19,393 nucleotides of DNA, taken from the NCBI GenBank assembly GCA_964629825.1, contig CAZVUW010000061.1:1-19393 (forward strand), written 5' to 3'. A program made the position numbers and the translations under genes. Within the stretch, counting starts at the first letter, position 1. Each line of letters opens with the position of its first letter. Below, in pieces: positions 15,194 to 19,393 of this stretch. Origin of the DNA: CAZVUW01 sp964629825 (GTDB lineage Bacteria > Actinomycetota > Nitriliruptoria > Euzebyales > Egibacteraceae). The notes beneath the pieces were generated by a model. The model was not told where the DNA came from. It saw nothing but the letters and a program-made list of their open reading frames with translations, and searched no databases.

Positions 15194-16132
15194 TCACCAG
15201 TTGTGGGCGTCCACGCCGAGGAAGTGCTCGGCGTCGATGGCGGCCTTGCAGCCCATCCCCGCCGCGGTGATGGCCTGACGGTAGATGGTGTCCACGACAT
15301 CTCCGGCCGCGAACACGCCGGGCACGCTCGTGGTCGTGCGCGGCTCGGAGACGATGATGTAGCCGGCGTCGTCCAGCTCGAGCTGCCCCTTGAAGAGCCC
15401 GGTGGCGGGGTCGTGACCGATGGCGACGAAGACGCCGTCGGTGCGCAGCTCACGGGTCTCGCCGGTGACCGTGTCCTCGAGGACCACGCCGGTGACGGTC
15501 TCCTCGCCGAGGACCTCGATCACGCGGCTGTTCCACTCGAAGGCGATCTTCTCGTTGGCCATGGCCCGGTCGGCCATGATCTTCGAGGCGCGCAGCTCAT
15601 CCCGGCGGTGGACGATCGTGACCTTCGAGGCGAACTTCGTCAGGAAGATCGCCTCCTCCATCGCGGAGTCGCCGCCGCCCACGACCACCAGCTCGCGGTC
15701 GCGGAAGAAGAAGCCATCGCAGGTGGCGCAGCTCGAGACGCCGCGGCCGATCAGCCGCTGCTCGTTCGGCAGCCCCAGCCAGCGGGCGGTCGCTCCGGTC
15801 GCGATGATGACGGTCCGCGCCATCATCTCGTCTCCACCCACGCGCACCGTGAAGGGCGAGCCGGCCGTGAAGTCGACCGAGTCGACATCGGCGGTGAGGA
15901 AGCGCGTGCCGAAGCGCTCAGCCTGCTTGCGCATGTCGGCCATGAGGGTGGGCCCCAGGATCCCGTCAGGGAAGCCGGGGAAGTTCTCCACCTCGGTGGT
16001 CAGCATCAGCTGCCCGCCGGCGGAGCGCCCCTCGATCACCAGCGGGTTGAGGTCGGCTCGCGCCGTGTAGAGGGCGGCCGTGAGGCCCGCGGGCCCCGAC
16101 CCGATGATGACCACGTTCTCGCGCTCTGCCAT
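15194..16132 (-). CDS. trxB: thioredoxin-disulfide reductase
   Basis: A FAD flavoprotein that passes electrons from NADPH to thioredoxin. It has 312 residues, typical of the low-molecular-weight class. FAD binding is IIGSGPAGLTAALYTARA (9-26). The redox-active pair is in SSCATCDGFFF (C135, C138). NADPH binding is VVGGGDSAMEEAIFL (150-164), and the C-terminal FAD motif is GVFAAGDVVDTIYRQAITAAGMG. ATG at 16132 has AAGGAC upstream. A sigma-R/sigma-H-like promoter lies at 16222-16248, suggesting induction by disulfide stress together with trxA. Confidence 0.97.
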   Translation of the reverse strand: MAERENVVIIGSGPAGLTAALYTARADLNPLVIEGRSAGGQLMLTTEVENFPGFPDGILGPTLMADMRKQAERFGTRFLTADVDSVDFTAGSPFTVRVGGDEMMARTVIIATGATARWLGLPNEQRLIGRGVSSCATCDGFFFRDRELVVVGGGDSAMEEAIFLTKFASKVTIVHRRDELRASKIMADRAMANEKIAFEWNSRVIEVLGEETVTGVVLEDTVTGETRELRTDGVFVAIGHDPATGLFKGQLELDDAGYIIVSEPRTTTSVPGVFAAGDVVDTIYRQAITAAGMGCKAAIDAEHFLGVDAHNW

Positions 16133-16221
16133 CTCTGCGCTGTCCTTCCAGTGGTGTGGGTGCGAACGCCGACTGCGCCGGGAGCGGAGCGGTCCCGTGC
16201 TGCACCGGCCTTGCCAGGGTC

Positions 16222-16248
16222 AACGGGAAGCAGCCCCCAGGCTATTCC
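16222..16248 (-). promoter_or_regulatory. sigma-R/sigma-H-type ECF promoter for trxB
   Basis: On the minus strand GGAATA (16248-16243), 17 bases, then CGTT (16225-16222). This fits the disulfide-stress sigma consensus of Streptomyces SigR and mycobacterial SigH (GGGAAYA, 16-17 bases, CGTT), missing only the first G. In Streptomyces such a promoter also drives trxBA. The transcript would begin near 16215, leaving a leader of about 80 bases. Confidence 0.6.
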
Positions 16249-16269
16249 GCAGCGCGCCGCGCCGGAGCC

Positions 16270-17337
16270 TCAGCCGGCTGGTAGGACGAGATACAGCGAG
16301 GTGGAGCAGGTGCTGGGCTCGACGATCCAGGCCAGGACGCGCTCGAGCGTCTCCGACCCATCCGGAGCCGACACCAGCAGGTAGGCGAGGCTCGGCGTCG
16401 CGTCGTAGGTGAGCGCCTCGACGACGGCGGGCACGACTGGGCCGGCTGCCGCGGCGGTCACCTCGTCGAGGCAGACCGCGGGCGAGGTGCCGTCGGAGAA
16501 CGGATCCGCAGCGCGAACCGCCACCGTGAAGGCGTCCGCGACCTCTCGAGCCTCGGCACCGGACAGGCCGATCAGGCCGAGGCCCTCGGAGCGCGCCGTC
16601 AGGTGGTCCTGTGCCTCATCCTGTCCGGCGAGCGTGACGCCCTCTTCGACGACCTGCGGAGCCACGACTGCTGACTCGTCGGCACCTCCCGCGGCCTCCG
16701 TGGCCTCGAGCTCCATCTCCAGGGAAGCCGTCGGCTCGGGCGGGGCGTCCGCGGGCGCGTTCGCCGTCGCGTCCTCGGGAGTGGCAAGCCGCTGCTCGGC
16801 GGGCGCAGCATCCTCGGTGGCCTGGGAGAAGAACTCCTGGGCGCTGTCGGCCCCGTCGTCGGCGTCGGCGCTGACGACCTCGAGGTCATCCGCGCTGTCG
16901 CCGGTGATCCCGGCCCCGTTGAGCAGCCCCGTGCCGATGACGGCAACCGCAGTCACCGCGGCCGCCACGCCGCCGAGGGCGCGCCAGTCCAGGAACCTGC
17001 GGCGCCGGGTGCGCGCGGAGTCGATCGACACGACCCGGTCGGCGGGCTGCGGCGCGGCCGCGGTCTCCTCGGATGACGCCGTCACGCCGGCCTGGCCACG
17101 CTCGGCGGCCAGACGCGCGCGCAGGCGCTGCGAGACGTCCGCAGAGGGAGCCGGAGCAAGGGCGGCGGCAAGCGACTCCTGGATCTCGCGCTGCCGTTCG
17201 AGAGCGGCGCGGAGCCGCGCGTCTGCGGCCAGACGCTGCTCCAGGGCGGCCTCCTCCGCCGGCGGGAGCTCGCCGGCGAGGTAGACGGAGAGGAGCTCTC
17301 CGTCCGAGGTGGGCACGTGCCGTTCGTCCATGGTCAT
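16270..17337 (-). CDS. membrane-anchored anti-sigma factor-like protein
   Basis: A 355-residue protein encoded directly after an ECF sigma gene, with ATG at 17337 overlapping the sigma stop by four bases (ATGA). The N-terminal cytoplasmic part (about 13-55: GELLSVYLAGELPPAEEAAL and charged helices) resembles the anti-sigma domain of zf-HC2-like proteins, but the HxxxCxxC zinc motif is absent. A basic stretch RRRRF precedes one transmembrane helix (about 119-138). The outer part is first a long Asp/Glu/Ala-rich linker (about 145-230), then a compact region of about 125 residues containing the only two cysteines, C289 and C344, which could form a disulfide. Its role, holding the sigma factor inactive at the membrane, is inferred from context and topology. 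Confidence 0.8.
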   Translation of the reverse strand: MTMDERHVPTSDGELLSVYLAGELPPAEEAALEQRLAADARLRAALERQREIQESLAAALAPAPSADVSQRLRARLAAERGQAGVTASSEETAAAPQPADRVVSIDSARTRRRRFLDWRALGGVAAAVTAVAVIGTGLLNGAGITGDSADDLEVVSADADDGADSAQEFFSQATEDAAPAEQRLATPEDATANAPADAPPEPTASLEMELEATEAAGGADESAVVAPQVVEEGVTLAGQDEAQDHLTARSEGLGLIGLSGAEAREVADAFTVAVRAADPFSDGTSPAVCLDEVTAAAAGPVVPAVVEALTYDATPSLAYLLVSAPDGSETLERVLAWIVEPSTCSTSLYLVLPAG

Positions 17338-17975
17338 AGGGTTTGAGGTCTCTGCGGCGGCGAGGGTTCCCCGATCGCGGCCGCGTCGTCGTCCAGGCCG
17401 CCGAGATCACCACCCAGGAGCGCGGCAAGGCGTGCATGCCCGCGGTGGATCCGAGACTTGACGGTGCCGACCGCCACCCCGGCGCGGTCAGCGATCTCGG
17501 CATAGCCGAGGCCGTAGACGTCGTGCAGGACGATTGCCTCCCGCTGGGCTTCCTCGAGGGTGCGGAGCGCGGTCACCAGCTCCGGCCCAAGGGACGACGC
17601 TGCGAGCTGCTCATCCACGTCGGGAGCCGCCGACGCCTGGTCGGCGAGCGACTCGACCGATGTGTCGTCACGCTGAGGGCGACGAGCCCGGCGCCGCGCG
17701 ATGTCGTTGCAGGTGTTGACGGCCACCCGGTACATCCAGGTCGAGAAGCTGGACGCGCCCGTGAACGTGCTGCCGCGGCGCAGCAGCGCCAGGAAGGTCT
17801 CCTGGAGCGCGTCCTCGGCGTCCGTGGCGTTGCGGAAGTAGCGGTAGCAGATCGCGTACACGCGCCGCTCGTAGCGATCGACCAGCTCATCGAACGCGTC
17901 CTCGTCCCCCTCGACGAACGCCGCGAGGAGGTCCTCGTCCGGCACCTCGCGCAGCGGCTCGGGCGAGGTCCTCAC
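17334..17975 (-). CDS. ECF-family RNA polymerase sigma factor (SigM-like position)
   Basis: A 213-residue extracytoplasmic-function sigma factor. Region 2 is AFDELVDRYERRVYAICYRYF with DAEDALQETFLALLRR and FSTWMYRVAVNTCNDIARRR. After an acidic linker (about 103-128), region 4 has TLEEAQREAIVLHDVYGLGYAE and the helix-turn-helix IADRAGVAVGTVKSRIHRGHARL. A short Pro-rich tail ends the protein. The GTG at 17975 overlaps the kinase stop (GTGA), and the stop overlaps the anti-sigma start. The place between a kinase/MurJ-type gene and trxB-trxA is that of sigM in mycobacteria. Whether it is a SigM orthologue or recognises the trxB promoter cannot be told from sequence alone. Confidence 0.93.
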   Translation of the reverse strand: MRTSPEPLREVPDEDLLAAFVEGDEDAFDELVDRYERRVYAICYRYFRNATDAEDALQETFLALLRRGSTFTGASSFSTWMYRVAVNTCNDIARRRARRPQRDDTSVESLADQASAAPDVDEQLAASSLGPELVTALRTLEEAQREAIVLHDVYGLGYAEIADRAGVAVGTVKSRIHRGHARLAALLGGDLGGLDDDAAAIGEPSPPQRPQTL

Positions 17976-19393
17976 GCCGGCTCACCGGTGACGGAGATGT
18001 GCGAGAAGCCGGCGGCGAACCCGCCCTCGAACTGCGGAAGCTCGCCGGTCACCCACACGAGCAGGTAGCGCGCGGGAGCGGAGTCATCGGGCTGGAGCTC
18101 GATGACCTCGCCGGCGGCGTCCACCCGCGCCATCGGCGTCCACGAGTCGATGTCGCCGGCCGGCTCCGCGGCCCCGCGCAGCTCGACCGTGACGCCGGGT
18201 GTGACGGTCCGCAGCGTGACCGCCGCCACTCGGTGTGGCGCGCCGAGGTCCACGTAGAAGCCGACCCCGGGCTTCAGGTTGCCGAACGCCGGGCGCTGGT
18301 AGCGCTCGGTGCGCCAGAAGGTCTCAGGGTTGCCATCGACGAGGTTGGGGAGGTCCTGGTCGCGCTCGACGCCACTGCCGAACGGGTCGAACACGGTCGG
18401 CAGGGCGGCCAGCTCGATCTCGGCCGGCTCGACCGCGGTCTCCTCCGGGGAGGCCTCCTCGGTCTGCTCCTGGCCCGCGATGCGCGGGAAGAAGCCGTCC
18501 TCGCCAGGCTCGAGCACGCCTGTCCACAGACCCACGCCCACCAACGCGGCGGCCAGCAGCAGCAGGCCGAGCACCGGCGCCAGGAAGCGGCCCTCGGAGC
18601 GCAGGAAGGAGTCGCCTGCCCCCGGGCCGAGGGCGGTGGCGTCGTCGTCGCCGAGGTCGATCGGCCGGTCCGCGCGAACCAGCGCCGCGGTGTCGCCGTT
18701 GCCGCTGGCGAACTGGGCGAGGGCGTCGGCGAAGGCACCCGCGGTCGGGAAGCGGTCGCGCGGGTCGCGCGACAGCGCGCGCATCAGGACGGCGTCCAGA
18801 GCCCGTGGCGCCCCCGCCCGCAGCGAGCGCACCGGCAGCGGGTCGCGCTCGAGGCGCTGGGCGGCCGTGGCGACTGCGGTGTCGGCGCGGAACGGCTGCT
18901 GACCGGTCACCGCCTCGTACAGGACGACGGCGAGGGCGTACTGGTCGGCCTTGCCGTCGACGGTCTCGCCGCGGATCTGCTCGGGCGCGACGTAGGCGGC
19001 GGTGCCCAGGACCATGCCGGTCTTGGTGAGATCGTCGACCTGGTCGGCCTTGGCGATCCCGAAGTCCGCGACCTTCACGGTGCCGTCGCGGCGGATGAGG
19101 ATGTTCGCCGGCTTGACGTCGCGGTGGACGACGCCGCGGCTGTGCGCGTAGTCGAGGGCGCGGGCGACCTGCTCTCCGATGGTGGCGGCCTGCGCGATGT
19201 CGAGCGTCCCCTGCTCCCGGATGACGTCCTTGAGCGTCGGGCCGTCGATGAACTCCATCACCAGGTAGACGCAGTCGCCGTCCGTGCCCGTGTCGTACAG
19301 GCTGACGACGTTGGTGTGGGTGAGCTTGGCGGCCGCGATGGCCTCGCGGCGGAAGCGCTCGCGGAAGGCCTCGTCGGCGGCGAGGTGGTCGTG
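17972..19393 (-). CDS. transmembrane Ser/Thr protein kinase with discoidin-like outer domain, N-terminus beyond the window
   Basis: The C-terminal 473 residues of a Hanks-type kinase. The visible part starts in the N-lobe (FRERFRREAIAAAKLTHTNVV, containing the alpha-C Glu). Catalytic elements are intact: HRDVKPANIL (about 90-99), ADFGIAK with DFG (about 110-112), and YVAPEQIRGE. A linker leads to one transmembrane helix (about 270-293, FLAPVLGLLLLAAALVGVGL). The outer part ends in a domain with NLVDGNPETFWRTERYQRP, GVGFYVDLGAPHRVAAVTLR and YLLVWVTGELP, resembling F5/8 type C (discoidin) folds and the outer domain of mycobacterial MviN/Rv3910. The glycine loop and any further N-terminal domain lie outside the window. 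It is coupled to the sigma gene by a four-base overlap. Confidence 0.92.
   Translation of the reverse strand, partial: HDHLAADEAFRERFRREAIAAAKLTHTNVVSLYDTGTDGDCVYLVMEFIDGPTLKDVIREQGTLDIAQAATIGEQVARALDYAHSRGVVHRDVKPANILIRRDGTVKVADFGIAKADQVDDLTKTGMVLGTAAYVAPEQIRGETVDGKADQYALAVVLYEAVTGQQPFRADTAVATAAQRLERDPLPVRSLRAGAPRALDAVLMRALSRDPRDRFPTAGAFADALAQFASGNGDTAALVRADRPIDLGDDDATALGPGAGDSFLRSEGRFLAPVLGLLLLAAALVGVGLWTGVLEPGEDGFFPRIAGQEQTEEASPEETAVEPAEIELAALPTVFDPFGSGVERDQDLPNLVDGNPETFWRTERYQRPAFGNLKPGVGFYVDLGAPHRVAAVTLRTVTPGVTVELRGAAEPAGDIDSWTPMARVDAAGEVIELQPDDSAPARYLLVWVTGELPQFEGGFAAGFSHISVTGEPA

Noticed and set aside
15203..16384. Plus-strand ORF opposite trxB
   Set aside because: TrxB is unambiguous on the minus strand; the opposing frame has no recognisable motif.
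18520..18528. CTGTCCACA, 8/9 to a DnaA box, inside the kinase gene
   Set aside because: A single isolated match within a coding region far from the origin; expected by chance.

Overview
This G+C-rich window is the chromosome replication-origin neighbourhood of an actinobacterium-like organism. The order (kinase / ECF sigma / anti-sigma / trxB / trxA / GNAT / parB / parA / rsmG / jag / yidC / yidD / rnpA / rpmH // dnaA / oriC / dnaN / recF / dciA / gyrB) is the classical actinobacterial layout around oriC. It resembles Mycobacterium and Streptomyces, with a ddl-aminotransferase pair inserted next to parB. GTG and TTG starts are frequent and codons are strongly G/C-ending. I cannot place it more precisely; a deep-branching Actinomycetota is plausible, but that is inference.

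Layout. Positions 1-6127 (minus strand) hold the replication block: gyrB (C-terminal part cut by the window start), dciA, recF, dnaN, the dnaN-dnaA intergenic region and dnaA. The dnaA-rpmH interval (6128-6684) carries the best DnaA boxes and a clear sigma-70-type promoter for rpmH. From 6685 to 11589 (plus strand) come rpmH-rnpA-yidD-yidC-jag-rsmG-parA-parB, covering translation, RNase P, membrane insertion, RNA binding, 16S rRNA methylation and chromosome segregation. Two near-consensus parS sites lie at the rsmG/parA boundary. On the minus strand a class I/II aminotransferase and a D-Ala-D-Ala ligase overlap by four bases. A plus-strand pair follows (a 52-residue membrane peptide and a GNAT acetyltransferase), converging on trxA. 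The right end (minus strand) holds trxA, trxB, a membrane anti-sigma factor, an ECF sigma factor and a transmembrane Ser/Thr kinase cut by the window end. Kinase, sigma and anti-sigma are linked by 4-base start/stop overlaps.

How it works together. The left half copies the chromosome (DnaA initiates, DciA loads the helicase, DnaN clamps, GyrB relieves supercoils) and the ParAB-parS system segregates the new origins. The right end looks like an envelope/redox signalling unit: a kinase with an extracytoplasmic ligand-binding-like domain, a sigma/anti-sigma pair, and a thioredoxin system whose trxB carries a sigma-R/sigma-H-type promoter. I found no mobile element, CRISPR array, tRNA or rRNA. 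Nothing here is an obviously new system. The most unusual points are the sensor-kinase/sigma unit, the thioredoxin promoter logic, the unnamed membrane peptide plus CxxC-GNAT pair, a possible leaderless upstream ORF before gyrB, and a D-Ala-D-Ala ligase with an altered metal-binding residue.
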